Source of the DNA: CAAFZY01 sp964410325
GTDB taxonomy: Bacteria; Pseudomonadota; Alphaproteobacteria; RF32; CAG-239
DNA: 64,000 bases
Direction: 5' to 3'
NCBI GenBank assembly: GCA_964410325.1
Contig: CAYPFN010000009.1
Span: forward strand, 1 to 64,000
A program made the position numbers and the translations under genes. Of this stretch, positions 36,744 through 45,752 are shown one piece after another (position 1 is the stretch's first letter; every line of letters begins with the position of its first letter). The notes under the pieces were generated by a model that saw only the letters and a list, made by a program, of their open reading frames with translations, was not told the origin of the DNA and ran no database searches.

Positions 36744-37973
36744 ATGAAAAAAAGTATACGCAAAATAAAAATTAAAAAACCTTCAATGGTACATTATGGA
36801 GAGAGGAAACCTCTTTTTTCCAACAAGGAGATTATTTTCCGTAGCGGTGGCCGGGCAAAGGTTTTTAACATTTCTTCTCAGTTGCAGATGTTTTTGGTTG
36901 TGCTTTTGTTGATAGTAGGTGGCTGGAGCGCGTATTCTTATTATATGTATAACAAATCAGATAAAATAATTTCTTTTAAGGATCGAGAACTTAATGAAAC
37001 TCGCGACGCCTATGTTGATTTGATGACTGATTTTGTGGCTATCCACCGCAATATCAGTTCTATGTTTACTCTGATTGATGAAGAGCAACTGAAAGATGAT
37101 CTGAACATAAACCGCTACAAGCAACAGGCTCATGTGGTAGAAGAAAAGATTCGGCGCATTGCCGATACGACGGATTGGGTCAAAACCGACGAATTGGAAG
37201 AGAAAACAGCTTTGCGTGACGCACTTTTACAGCGTGATCTTGCTATTTCCGAGCGTAACGAGCTTTTGGCTAAAATTGAGCTTTTGGAAGAAAATATTCA
37301 ACGCCTGGAAGCCTCGGAAATGGAAATTTTAAATCGGGTCGGCAAACTATCTGACAAGGAAATGGCTAAAATTAAAGACGCGATATCCTCGATTAACAAA
37401 TCAATCCAAAATCAAAACAAATATTTTAATCCTCTGGCCAACAGCAAAAAAGACAGCACCGGTGGCACTTATGAGCCAGATGTGCCAGTGGTGGCCAATG
37501 AGGCGTTGAACAAAAAAATACAGGAAGTTTTCACGCAGATTAACGATCTCAGCTATTATCGTGAAGTGATGAAAGCCGTGCCGATTGGCAAACCAGTTTG
37601 GAGTTATTGGTTAAGTTCGGCTTTCGGGCATCGTTCGGATCCATTTAATAAGAAGTCAGCTACGCATAAGGGCGTGGATTTGGCCAGCAACAAGGGCAAC
37701 AAAGTCAGGACGATGGCCAAAGGCAAAGTAACGCGTTCGGACTGGAACGGCGGTTATGGCAATATGATAGAAATTGATCACGGCAATGGTTTCAAAACCA
37801 GATATGCGCATTTGAACAAATCTTATGTTAAGAAGGGTGATTATGTTGAATCCGGCGATACGATAGCCGAAGTCGGTTCGACTGGGCGCTCAACGGGACC
37901 GCATCTTCATTATGAGGTTATTTATAATGGGACGCCGGTTGACCCGATGGCATTTATTAAAGCACAAATGTAA
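36744..37973 (+). CDS. M23-family peptidoglycan endopeptidase, membrane-anchored
   Basis: A 409-residue protein with a basic N-terminus, one transmembrane segment (about 44-65), a long periplasmic coiled coil (about 75-240), and a C-terminal LytM/M23 domain (about 300-405). Zinc and catalytic residues are seen in THKGVDLASNKG, YGNMIEIDHGNGFKTRYAHL and GRSTGPHLHYEV, with all ligands present, so it should cleave peptide cross-links. ATG at 36744 is preferred over an upstream TTG. It is followed ten bases later by a bactofilin gene; M23-bactofilin pairs are known to shape cells in Alphaproteobacteria. Confidence 0.93.
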   Translation: MKKSIRKIKIKKPSMVHYGERKPLFSNKEIIFRSGGRAKVFNISSQLQMFLVVLLLIVGGWSAYSYYMYNKSDKIISFKDRELNETRDAYVDLMTDFVAIHRNISSMFTLIDEEQLKDDLNINRYKQQAHVVEEKIRRIADTTDWVKTDELEEKTALRDALLQRDLAISERNELLAKIELLEENIQRLEASEMEILNRVGKLSDKEMAKIKDAISSINKSIQNQNKYFNPLANSKKDSTGGTYEPDVPVVANEALNKKIQEVFTQINDLSYYREVMKAVPIGKPVWSYWLSSAFGHRSDPFNKKSATHKGVDLASNKGNKVRTMAKGKVTRSDWNGGYGNMIEIDHGNGFKTRYAHLNKSYVKKGDYVESGDTIAEVGSTGRSTGPHLHYEVIYNGTPVDPMAFIKAQM

Positions 37974-37983
37974 GGAAAATGTT

Positions 37984-38493
37984 ATGAAAAATTTTCGTAA
38001 AATGTTGTATATGAAAATCGCAAAGTTCCATAAAGATAACAATAAAATGCCGGTACCGAGCATTATTAGTTATGGCACCAAGATAAAGGGAGATATTTTG
38101 GGCGGCGACGTCATTCATATTGACGGTCGTTTGGAAGGTAATATCAGCTGTGAAGAACTGGTTATCGGCATAAAGGGTCAGGTGTTTGGGCAGATTAGAG
38201 TCAAAAGTCTGAGTCTGTACGGCACTTTGCAAGGCACAGCCGAGGCTGAAAATTTGTTTATTGCCAGCACGGCGCGTTTAACTGGCGATGCCCTGCACAA
38301 TTCGATAGCGATTGAGCCAGGCGCCTACGTTGAAGGGCGTTATGTGCGCATACAAAGCCTACAGAAGCGGGCGACTGTTTCCGAAAAGGACGAAAAAGAA
38401 CCCGTTGCTAGAAAAACCGCGACTACTGAAAAAACGCCAGCGACGGTAAATGCCTCTTCAACGTTGTTTAAAACCGCCTCATCTGGCAAATAA
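37984..38493 (+). CDS. bacA: Bactofilin
   Basis: A 169-residue cytoskeletal protein that polymerises without nucleotide into a beta-helix filament. The central DUF583 domain (about 22-125) has the repeating short beta-strands: GTKIKGDILGGDVIHIDGRL, EGNISCEELVIG, GQVFGQIRVKSLSLYGTLQG. The N-terminal tail is basic and the C-terminal tail is disordered (Thr/Ala/Lys). ATG at 37984 has AAGGAAA before it. The pairing with the M23 peptidase suggests it localises that enzyme (inference from known alphaproteobacterial pairs). Confidence 0.93.
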   Translation: MKNFRKMLYMKIAKFHKDNNKMPVPSIISYGTKIKGDILGGDVIHIDGRLEGNISCEELVIGIKGQVFGQIRVKSLSLYGTLQGTAEAENLFIASTARLTGDALHNSIAIEPGAYVEGRYVRIQSLQKRATVSEKDEKEPVARKTATTEKTPATVNASSTLFKTASSGK

Positions 38494-38495
38494 AT

Positions 38496-38996
38496 ATGAC
38501 CGCGACAAAAAAAAACAAAAAATCTGATTTCATCAGCACGGGGTTGGTTGCCCATAACCGGCGTGCGCATTTTGATTATTTGATTGACGAAGTTTTTACT
38601 GCCGGCCTGGCGTTAAACGGAACTGAGGTCAAATCCCTGCGTTTAGGGCATGCCAACATTAATGAGGCATACGGCATCGTCAAAGAGGGCGAGATATACA
38701 TTTCCAATATGTTTATTGCCGAATACGTCAACAAAGGTTATGATAGCCATGTTGAAAAACGAAATCGGAAACTACTGTTAAAAAAGCGCGAGATTATCAG
38801 GATTATCAACGCACTTTCCCGAAAAGGCTCAACCTTAATTGCCCTGAAATTGTTTTTTAACGACCACGGCCACGCCAAATTGGAAGTCGGCTTAGGGCAC
38901 GGTAAAAAGCTTTATGATAAAAGGGAAGCTATTAAAGAGCGGGATTGGAAACGCGAGAGCGCCAGAGTTTTAAATAAAGGTGCAGGTCAGTTTTGA
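38496..38996 (+). CDS. smpB: SsrA-binding protein SmpB
   Basis: A 166-residue tmRNA partner that brings tmRNA to stalled ribosomes. Seen: NRRAHFDYLIDEVFTAGLALNGTEVKSLR, ANINEAYGIVKEGEIYISNMFI, RKLLLKKREI, and the C-terminal GKKLYDKREAIKERDWKRE tail that mimics the missing anticodon. The length is usual. It follows the bactofilin gene by two bases. I looked for a tmRNA nearby and could not support one. Confidence 0.96.
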   Translation: MTATKKNKKSDFISTGLVAHNRRAHFDYLIDEVFTAGLALNGTEVKSLRLGHANINEAYGIVKEGEIYISNMFIAEYVNKGYDSHVEKRNRKLLLKKREIIRIINALSRKGSTLIALKLFFNDHGHAKLEVGLGHGKKLYDKREAIKERDWKRESARVLNKGAGQF

Positions 38997-39213
38997 TTAG
39001 GGGCTTCAAGCTCTTGTGTAAAATTATTTTTTTCAACACCTTGTTTTTAAGTTTGTTTTTCGCCGACAGATGCTGGTTTGTTAGCTTGCAAGCAAGAGGT
39101 AGGGCCACGAAGTAAGCGTTACAAACCAAGTGACCACAGCGACTTAATGTTGTGCATATGTGCAAGACTTATGGAACCAGACGAACTTTGGTTTGAACAC
39201 AATATAAAAAACA
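38997..39213 (+). other. Unassigned region between smpB and tRNA-His
   Basis: About 215 bases without a supported gene. It has a short palindrome GCTTGCAAGC near 39080 and a GC-richer core (about 39090-39180) unlike the AT-rich spacers elsewhere, so it may be a structured RNA or relic. No tmRNA tag, tRNA or reading frame could be confirmed. Confidence 0.35.
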
Positions 39214-39246
39214 ATAAAAAGCGCTCCATAAAGAAACGCCTTTTTT
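39214..39246 (-). terminator. Weak terminator beyond tRNA-His
   Basis: AAAAAGCG and CGCCTTTTTT can pair with one bulge, giving a U run on both strands. It lies just past the 3-prime end of the tRNA in its direction of transcription. Confidence 0.4.
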
Positions 39247-39251
39247 CAATC

Positions 39252-39328
39252 TGGGGCGAACGATGGGGCTCGAACCCACGACAACCGGTACCACAAACCG
39301 GGGCTCTACCAACTGAGCTACATTCGCC
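39252..39328 (-). tRNA. tRNA-His (anticodon GTG)
   Basis: A 77-base cloverleaf on the minus strand. Acceptor stem GCGAATG/CGTTCGC with an extra 5-prime G (G-1) facing C73, which is the histidine identity pair. D arm GCTC/GAGC, anticodon stem CCGGT/ACCGG with loop TTGTGGT (anticodon GTG), T arm with TTCGAGC. The CCA end is encoded. All stems pair, with a few G-T pairs. Plus-strand reading frames over this stretch are artefacts. Confidence 0.97.
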
Positions 39329-39502
39329 ATCGATTATTGCCTTTTACAAATATTCTTAAATAAAGTCAATATAAAATATTTTGTAAAATTAAAAAAACTT
39401 GGTGGTTTTCTTGGTCGAGAAATATTTTTTATGCCGTTAACGCTTTATTTCCCTTTTCGTTTTACCCTCTAAACAACGAATCAATCTTGCAGAGAAAACA
39501 TA

Positions 39503-40681
39503 ATGAAATACGTTTCTTTTATTGCTTTAACGGCAGCTGTCGTGTTTTTACGGATAGCCAGTGCGCCGGCGGCGACATCTTCAATTGTGATTGATGCCAC
39601 TAGCGGCAATGTCCTATATGCAGATAATGCCGACGAACAACGTTATCCGGCGTCTTTAACCAAACTGATGACGCTTTATATAACTTTTAACGCTTTGGAA
39701 AACGGAATGCTGAAGTTGGACGATAAACTTAAAATATCCCATACGGCGGCCAACCGTTCGCCCTCAAGGCTTAACTTAACGCCTGGCAAAACAATTGATG
39801 TCCGCACCGCTATTTTGGCTACAATCGTTAAATCAGCAAACGACTGCGCCACCGTGTTGAGCGAAGCTTTGGCCAAAGATGAACGCAGCTTTGCCGTTTT
39901 AATGACGGAAACGGCCAGAAATTTAGGCATGAAAAACACTACATTTAAAAATGCATCTGGTCTGCAGCATTCCCAGCAAAAAACCACCGCTCGAGATATA
40001 GCCGTTCTGGCGGCGGCGCTTTATCATCATTTTCCACAGTATTACGCCTGGTTTTCTATCCCATCATTTGAATATGACGGTAAAACATATACAACACATA
40101 ATTTTTTATTGAAAGACTTTTACGGCGTGGATGGTATGAAAACCGGCTATACGGCCGCGGCCGGATATAATATTGTAACTTCTGCCAAACGTGGCGGTCG
40201 TCGGATAATTGCCGTTACCATGGGGCATGACCGGCGGGAAACACGCGATAAGGACGTTTCTGCCATGATGGAAAAAACTTTGGCCGAAATGGAAAAAACG
40301 GATCGCATCGATTCGCAAAAATTATATGCCGAAATTAATAAAACCATTTCTTCGGCAAAAAATGTTAAACTGGCCGCCGCGGGAAGTTATCTGCCGAAAT
40401 CATCTAAAAACGGGAATTGGGCGATTCAGATCGGCGCTTTTGGTAATCATGGCAAAGCGCAAAATTATGCTACAAAAATAAAAAATAAACTGTCAGGAAA
40501 ATTTGCCGTCCGCGGGATTGATATAGAAAAATTTGATTTAAACGGCATAACAATGTATCGTTCCAAATTGGTCGGACTGGATAAAAATGCGGCTGACAAA
40601 GCTTGCAATTTTCTGCAAAAAAGCGGCCAGTCCTGCATGGTGACGGCTTATCGCTCCAATCCTGCATATGCCCGGAAATAA
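39503..40681 (+). CDS. D-alanyl-D-alanine carboxypeptidase with SPOR domain
   Basis: A 392-residue periplasmic penicillin-binding protein (peptidase S11) that trims the terminal D-Ala of peptidoglycan stem peptides. Signal peptide ends near APAATS. Active-site motifs are SLTK (Ser51, Lys54), SAN, and KTG (DGMKTGYTAAAGYN). A C-terminal SPOR domain (about 305-385, starting NWAIQIGAFGNHGKAQNYA) should target it to denuded glycan at the septum. This S11-SPOR fusion is common in Alphaproteobacteria. The MipZ-like gene follows by two bases. Confidence 0.94.
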   Translation: MKYVSFIALTAAVVFLRIASAPAATSSIVIDATSGNVLYADNADEQRYPASLTKLMTLYITFNALENGMLKLDDKLKISHTAANRSPSRLNLTPGKTIDVRTAILATIVKSANDCATVLSEALAKDERSFAVLMTETARNLGMKNTTFKNASGLQHSQQKTTARDIAVLAAALYHHFPQYYAWFSIPSFEYDGKTYTTHNFLLKDFYGVDGMKTGYTAAAGYNIVTSAKRGGRRIIAVTMGHDRRETRDKDVSAMMEKTLAEMEKTDRIDSQKLYAEINKTISSAKNVKLAAAGSYLPKSSKNGNWAIQIGAFGNHGKAQNYATKIKNKLSGKFAVRGIDIEKFDLNGITMYRSKLVGLDKNAADKACNFLQKSGQSCMVTAYRSNPAYARK

Positions 40682-40683
40682 CC

Positions 40684-41358
40684 ATGGCTCAGATTATTGT
40701 CATAAGCAGCTTAAACACCTTTTCTGGTAAAACTTTGCTGGCTGCCCATCTGGCGATTATGCTGGCTGCTGAATATAAAACTGCGGTTTTAGATTCGGCT
40801 TCCGGTGACAGTGCGCTTGCTTCCTTTATAGCCAGACGCCATAACTTAAATATGAGCAGGGGATATAATCTGCTTACGCCGCCGTACCATACTTTACATA
40901 AAGAGACATTTGAGTCATTAAATCAAAGTTGTGATGTACTGATTCTAGATTCGCCAGAAGAAAAATATTTTAAATATGCCGATATACTGCTTACACCTCT
41001 GCACGGAAAAGAAGGCGCGTCTTCCGTTGCTTCTGTCGGCAGTATGTATGCCTCGCTGGTATGGGAAGCTAAAAAGCACCGGGCGGCTTTGGGAAAAAAT
41101 GCTTTCCGCTGGATAGTCTGCCCTAATGATGATTATGATGCCGATGATAAAGCAAAAATATCTTCCGCTGGGAAAATTATCGGTTTTCAAGTTTCGCCCA
41201 GACTGCAGCGACGCAAAGAATATGCTGAAGGGATGAAAACCGGCCTGACGGTTCTGGATAAGGATCTGCCAGATTTAAAAACTTTATTTGATTTACCGGA
41301 TTTATATGCCCGCCGCGAACTAAAAAAATTGGTAGCTTTTATTTGGCCTGATAAGTAA
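40684..41358 (+). CDS. MipZ/ParA-like ATPase with variant P-loop
   Basis: A 224-residue cytoplasmic P-loop ATPase with MipZ-like order: an N-terminal Walker A (SSLNTFSGKTLLAAHLA), a switch region, LDSPEEKYFKYADILLTPL in place of the DTPG/Walker B segment, and a late MKTGLTVLDKDLPDL stretch. MipZ positions FtsZ away from ParB-bound origins in Alphaproteobacteria. The canonical KGGxGKT is SLNTFSGKT here, so the signature lysine that sandwiches the dimer nucleotide is absent. Function as a classic dimer switch is doubtful. ATG at 40684 follows the carboxypeptidase stop by two bases; longer frames overlap it. Confidence 0.7.
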   Translation: MAQIIVISSLNTFSGKTLLAAHLAIMLAAEYKTAVLDSASGDSALASFIARRHNLNMSRGYNLLTPPYHTLHKETFESLNQSCDVLILDSPEEKYFKYADILLTPLHGKEGASSVASVGSMYASLVWEAKKHRAALGKNAFRWIVCPNDDYDADDKAKISSAGKIIGFQVSPRLQRRKEYAEGMKTGLTVLDKDLPDLKTLFDLPDLYARRELKKLVAFIWPDK

Positions 41359-41456
41359 TATTTATAGCGCAGAACAGATAAATTTTGCTTTACCTCATAA
41401 ATCTTTTGGGGCAAAATACGGAAATAAAACATAAATAAGCATAAATGGAGATGATT

Positions 41457-43076
41457 ATGATAAAAATTATTTCAACAACGCCTTATACCGATCAAAAGAT
41501 GGGTACTGGTGGAATTCGCAAAAAATCCCGCGTGGCGGTTCAGCCCAATTATGTTGAAAATTTTATCCAAAGCCTGTTTGAGGCTATAGGCGGCGTCACA
41601 GGTCAGACTTTTGTGTTAGGTGGCGACGGGCGCTATTATAACGAAATTGCCATTCAGAAAATCATCAAAATCGCCGCCGCCAACGGCATGAAAAAATTAA
41701 TTGTCGGCCAAAACGGCTATATTTCCACGCCGGCTTCTTCCAATGTGCTGTTGAAAAATCATGCCGACGGCGGATTGGTTTTATCGGCTTCGCATAATCC
41801 CGGCGGAATTAACGGCGATTTCGGCATTAAATACGCCACCAAAAGCGGCGGTCAGTGTCCAACCTCGATAAGCAATGCGATTTACGCCCGCAGCAAAGAA
41901 ATCAGAGAATATAAAATTTTTGACGCGCCGGATATTGATTTAAGCCATATCGGCAGCCAAAAATTAGGCGATATGGAAATTGAGGTAATTGACCCGGTAA
42001 AAGATTATGTTGAAATGATGGAAGGTATTTTTGATTTTGCCGCTATTAAAAAGCTTTTTCAAAAAGGTTTTACCATGGTCTTTGATGCAATGAACGGCGT
42101 AACTGGACCGTATGCTGTAAAAATTTTTGAAGAAATTTTGGGCGCGCCGCAAGGATCTGTGCGCAACTTTGTGCCTAAGCAGGATTTTGGCGGTCTGCAT
42201 CCAGATCCAAATTTAATTTATGCCAAAGACTTGGTTGATTTGATGTATTCTGCTCAAGCGCCTGATTTTGGCGCGGCTAATGACGGGGACGGCGATCGCA
42301 ATATGATTTTAGGACGTAAATTTTTTGTTACGCCGAGCGATAGTCTGGCTATTTTAACCGATAATTATAAATATATTCCGGTATACAAAAACGGCATATA
42401 CGGAGTTGCTAAGTCGGCGGCCACATCGACCGCCGTATCCAGAGTGGCCAAAGCTTTAAATATCGGTTATTATGAAGTGCCGACTGGTTGGAAATATTTT
42501 TGTAATCTGATGGATTCCCAAAGAGTTACGCTTTGCGGTGAAGAAAGTTTTGGCACAGGCTCAAGCCATATCCGCGAAAAAGACGGAATTTGGGCAGTTT
42601 TGTTTTGGCTGAATATTATTGCGGCTACAGGTAAATCCGTTCGGGAAATCACCGAAGAATTTTGGCAAAAATACGGCCGCAGCTATTATCTGCGCTTTGA
42701 TTATGACGGTATAGATACGGCTGTTGCCGATAAACTCATGGCGGATCTGGAAGCATCGCTCCCTTTACTTACCGGTAGAAACTTTTCTGGTTACGAAGTT
42801 TCGGAGGCTTATCCGTTCATATATAAAGATCCGGTAGACGGAAGTTCTACTAAAAATGGCCTGATTGTTTGGTTTAAAGACGGATCGCGCATTGTTTACC
42901 GTTTGTCCGGAACTGGAACAACCGGCTCAACATTGCGAGTTTATCTGGAAGTTTATGAGCAAAAACGTCTGGATGCCAAGCCTGAGGAAATGCTCACATC
43001 CTTATCCAAAGCCGCTATGGATATTGCGGAAATAACCCAACGCACTGGTAAAATTAAGGCTGATATAATAACTTAA
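41457..43076 (+). CDS. pgm: Phosphoglucomutase (alpha-D-glucose-specific)
   Basis: A 539-residue cytoplasmic mutase interconverting glucose 1- and 6-phosphate, which supplies UDP-glucose for envelope polymers and OPG. Seen: GTGGIRKKSRV at the start, the catalytic phosphoserine loop SASHNPGGINGDFGIKY, the metal loop DGDGDRN, the sugar-binding GEESFGTGSSHIREKDGIWA, and a C-terminal phosphate-binding RLSGTGTTGSTLR. ATG at 41457 is used because GGAG lies six bases before it. It belongs to the eukaryote-like PGM1 type rather than ManB/GlmM. Confidence 0.95.
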   Translation: MIKIISTTPYTDQKMGTGGIRKKSRVAVQPNYVENFIQSLFEAIGGVTGQTFVLGGDGRYYNEIAIQKIIKIAAANGMKKLIVGQNGYISTPASSNVLLKNHADGGLVLSASHNPGGINGDFGIKYATKSGGQCPTSISNAIYARSKEIREYKIFDAPDIDLSHIGSQKLGDMEIEVIDPVKDYVEMMEGIFDFAAIKKLFQKGFTMVFDAMNGVTGPYAVKIFEEILGAPQGSVRNFVPKQDFGGLHPDPNLIYAKDLVDLMYSAQAPDFGAANDGDGDRNMILGRKFFVTPSDSLAILTDNYKYIPVYKNGIYGVAKSAATSTAVSRVAKALNIGYYEVPTGWKYFCNLMDSQRVTLCGEESFGTGSSHIREKDGIWAVLFWLNIIAATGKSVREITEEFWQKYGRSYYLRFDYDGIDTAVADKLMADLEASLPLLTGRNFSGYEVSEAYPFIYKDPVDGSSTKNGLIVWFKDGSRIVYRLSGTGTTGSTLRVYLEVYEQKRLDAKPEEMLTSLSKAAMDIAEITQRTGKIKADIIT

Positions 43077-43144
43077 AACCATAAAAACTGACCGCTGTGA
43101 CAAACAGCGGAGGCAATTGGCTGATAAAATAAAAGGTTTGATTT

Positions 43145-45742
43145 ATGCTAAAAAAAAATACCGTTAATCGCCCTGACCGCCGGCTCGAAGCAACGCTGAG
43201 CGCTTTGGTTTATACGGTTGTAGCATTAGCCTTAAGCTTGTTTATGCTTTTCGTTTATCCGCAATATTCACTTTATTTAATCATGCTTATTTTAGGCGTG
43301 ACGGTTTTTTGCATTACCCTGGCAATCCAGATTATGTCGGCCAGCGAAGAAGCCCTGACTTACGGAGGGTTTGCCAATGAAATTTTAAACAGCCGGGAAA
43401 TTATAAACCGTATTGATAATAACCGCGGCGAACCGATTATTGAAAATCAGCCGGCAAAGAAATTTTTTGACGGGGGCTACGTCCTTGAGAGCTTACGGGA
43501 AAATTTAGTAAAAGAAAGGAAAAATCAGCTGAATTTTCAAAGACTGGAATCCGCTATAAAAAATTTGAAAGAAGAAAAAATAACGTTGCAATTGTTGTTA
43601 TCCGAGGAAGAAAAGTGGTATGACGTGGTGTTTCGCCCGTTGTATTTAAAAAAGAGCAATATTTTTGAAGAAGAGTTTTCAATTGAAAAAATCAAAAAAG
43701 AAACCTATCTTTTCTGGACAATTGAAGATGTGACCGCGGCTAAAAACATGGAAAGGATTTTTGAGGAAGAGCGTAAAAAACTCCACTATTTTATTCACCA
43801 TATGCCAATAGGAATTTACATTACCGACACTGATTACACTTTAGAATATGTCAATGAAAGCTTTGCTGCCCAGCTGGGTTTTTCCCGTGAAGAAATGATT
43901 GGAAAATCATTTAAAGAGCTGGTTGCGCATGATGACGGTATTTTAAATTCCCGTTTGCCGGCATACAAAGGCATGACGATTTTTCATCAAAACCAGGGAA
44001 TGCCAAATCAGGAATTGTTTATCTTACAAAATAATTTTAAAGATGGGAATACTGTTAAAATTAGAGGTCTAGCCATAAAAGATTTGCCGACGGATCAGCA
44101 ATTAGGCGATGAATTAAATTATGCCGTAGATAAAATTGATTGGCTGTTTAACACCTCGCCGAGTGGAATTATTTTTATGGATGCCAAGGGCAACATTCAA
44201 ACCGCCAATCGCCGTGCTGTGGAGATGTTGGGAGATCTTTCCCAAAAACTTTCGGATACGAATATAGCACAATTTTTTCAAGTTCCGACTATACAGCTAC
44301 TTCAGGATATTTATAAAAAATATGAGGCAGAAACGGCTAACCGCGATATTAATAAAATAGAAAGCCGTTTGAAGTCGGATAAAGTTATCCAGATTTATAC
44401 GGCGCCGCAGCGACGCATGCATGCTCAGGAAAACACATTGGATGGGTTGGTATTGTACCTTGAAGATACTACCGAGCAAAAAAATCTGGAATTAAAATTT
44501 GCTCAGGCGCAAAAAATGCAGGCTATGGGACAGTTGGCTGGGGGTGTCGCGCATGATTTCAATAATTTACTGACGGCAATGATTGGTTTTTGCGATTTGT
44601 TGCTACAACGGCATGGCGTCGGCGATCCTTCTTTTGCCGATTTGATACAGATTAAGCAAAACGCAAACCGAGCGGCCGGATTGGTGCGCCAATTGCTGGC
44701 GTTTTCACGCAAACAACCGTTAAAGCCAAAACGAATAGATGTGACGGAGAACTTTATTGAACTTAGTCATCTGTTAAAGCGGATATTGGGTGAGCAAATT
44801 ACATTAGAATTTAATCATGGCAATGATCTGGGTTTCATTCGTGTTGATCCAGTACAGTTTTCGCAAGTTATTATAAATCTGGCGGTTAATGCCAAAGACG
44901 CCATGAACGGTAAGGGAATTCTGCGCATATCTACTCGGACGGAACGTTTAAGCGAGCCTTATCAGTTTGGTGCCGACACAGTTTCTCCCGGTGATTTTGT
45001 CGTGATAAGTGTCAGTGATACTGGCTGTGGTATTCCACCAGAAAACCTGACGCGGATTTTTGAACCATTTTTTTCAACCAAGCAAAATGTTGTTGGGTCC
45101 GGAACAGGATTGGGACTGTCCATGGTCTATGGCATTGTCCGCCAAACGGAAGGTTTTATCAAAGTAGACAGCACGCTCGGAAAAGGAACGACATTTTCTA
45201 TTCATCTGCCACGTTTTGAGACTGGTGGTGAAGAACGTGAAAAACTTCCGTCGCGACAGGAAAACAAACAGGTGCCACTTTTAACTTCCGTTTCTGCCGA
45301 TAATCAACCGCCGAAAATTATTTTTGGTTTGAACGTTGCTGCTTTGGATCAGGGGTTGGAACAGGCAGTCAACCAGCAGGAAATTAGAATTTTATTTGTT
45401 GAAGATGAGGATTCTGTGCGTGCTTATGGTGTCAGAGCATTAAAGAAAAAAGGATTTGCCGTAACGGCTTGTAATAGTGCGGAAAATGCGTTGGAGCTTT
45501 TAGATAAAGGCGAGAAATTTAATTTGCTGATTACGGATATGGTCATGCCAGGCTTAAGTGGTGCAGATTTGGCAAAACAAATGAAGAACAGCCAGCCTGA
45601 TATAAAGATTATTTTAGCCTCTGGCTATTCAGAAGAAATTGCCCGTCGTGAATTGTCTGGCTCAGAAGATTTTGAATTTATTGCCAAGCCCTATAGCTTG
45701 GGCGATTTAATCCAGAAAGTGTTTAATGTCTTGAATGGTTGA
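43145..45742 (+). CDS. cckA: CckA-like hybrid histidine kinase
   Basis: An 865-residue kinase that in Alphaproteobacteria feeds the ChpT-CtrA/CpdR cell-cycle phosphorelay. Two transmembrane segments (about 17-60), a variable region, two PAS domains (about 215-315 and 330-440), HisKA with the phosphoacceptor in GGVAHDFNNLLTAMIGF, HATPase (NLAVNAKDAMNG, DTGCGIPP, GTGLGLSMVYGI), and a receiver domain (about 745-865) with Asp in LLITDMVMPGLSG. The GGVAHDFNNLL motif and full layout are typical CckA. chpT and ctrA are not in the window. hdaA follows. Confidence 0.93.
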   Translation: MLKKNTVNRPDRRLEATLSALVYTVVALALSLFMLFVYPQYSLYLIMLILGVTVFCITLAIQIMSASEEALTYGGFANEILNSREIINRIDNNRGEPIIENQPAKKFFDGGYVLESLRENLVKERKNQLNFQRLESAIKNLKEEKITLQLLLSEEEKWYDVVFRPLYLKKSNIFEEEFSIEKIKKETYLFWTIEDVTAAKNMERIFEEERKKLHYFIHHMPIGIYITDTDYTLEYVNESFAAQLGFSREEMIGKSFKELVAHDDGILNSRLPAYKGMTIFHQNQGMPNQELFILQNNFKDGNTVKIRGLAIKDLPTDQQLGDELNYAVDKIDWLFNTSPSGIIFMDAKGNIQTANRRAVEMLGDLSQKLSDTNIAQFFQVPTIQLLQDIYKKYEAETANRDINKIESRLKSDKVIQIYTAPQRRMHAQENTLDGLVLYLEDTTEQKNLELKFAQAQKMQAMGQLAGGVAHDFNNLLTAMIGFCDLLLQRHGVGDPSFADLIQIKQNANRAAGLVRQLLAFSRKQPLKPKRIDVTENFIELSHLLKRILGEQITLEFNHGNDLGFIRVDPVQFSQVIINLAVNAKDAMNGKGILRISTRTERLSEPYQFGADTVSPGDFVVISVSDTGCGIPPENLTRIFEPFFSTKQNVVGSGTGLGLSMVYGIVRQTEGFIKVDSTLGKGTTFSIHLPRFETGGEEREKLPSRQENKQVPLLTSVSADNQPPKIIFGLNVAALDQGLEQAVNQQEIRILFVEDEDSVRAYGVRALKKKGFAVTACNSAENALELLDKGEKFNLLITDMVMPGLSGADLAKQMKNSQPDIKIILASGYSEEIARRELSGSEDFEFIAKPYSLGDLIQKVFNVLNG

Positions 45743-45752
45743 CGGTACGGCA

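Noticed and set aside
38997..39250. tmRNA or two-piece tmRNA next to smpB
   Set aside because: No Ala-Asn-Asp type tag, no tRNA-like acceptor and no pairing between possible halves could be found.
39078..39359. A 93-codon plus-strand frame over the tRNA region
   Set aside because: It is the antisense of tRNA-His; the protein-like text comes from the tRNA cloverleaf, and no ribosome-binding site is present.
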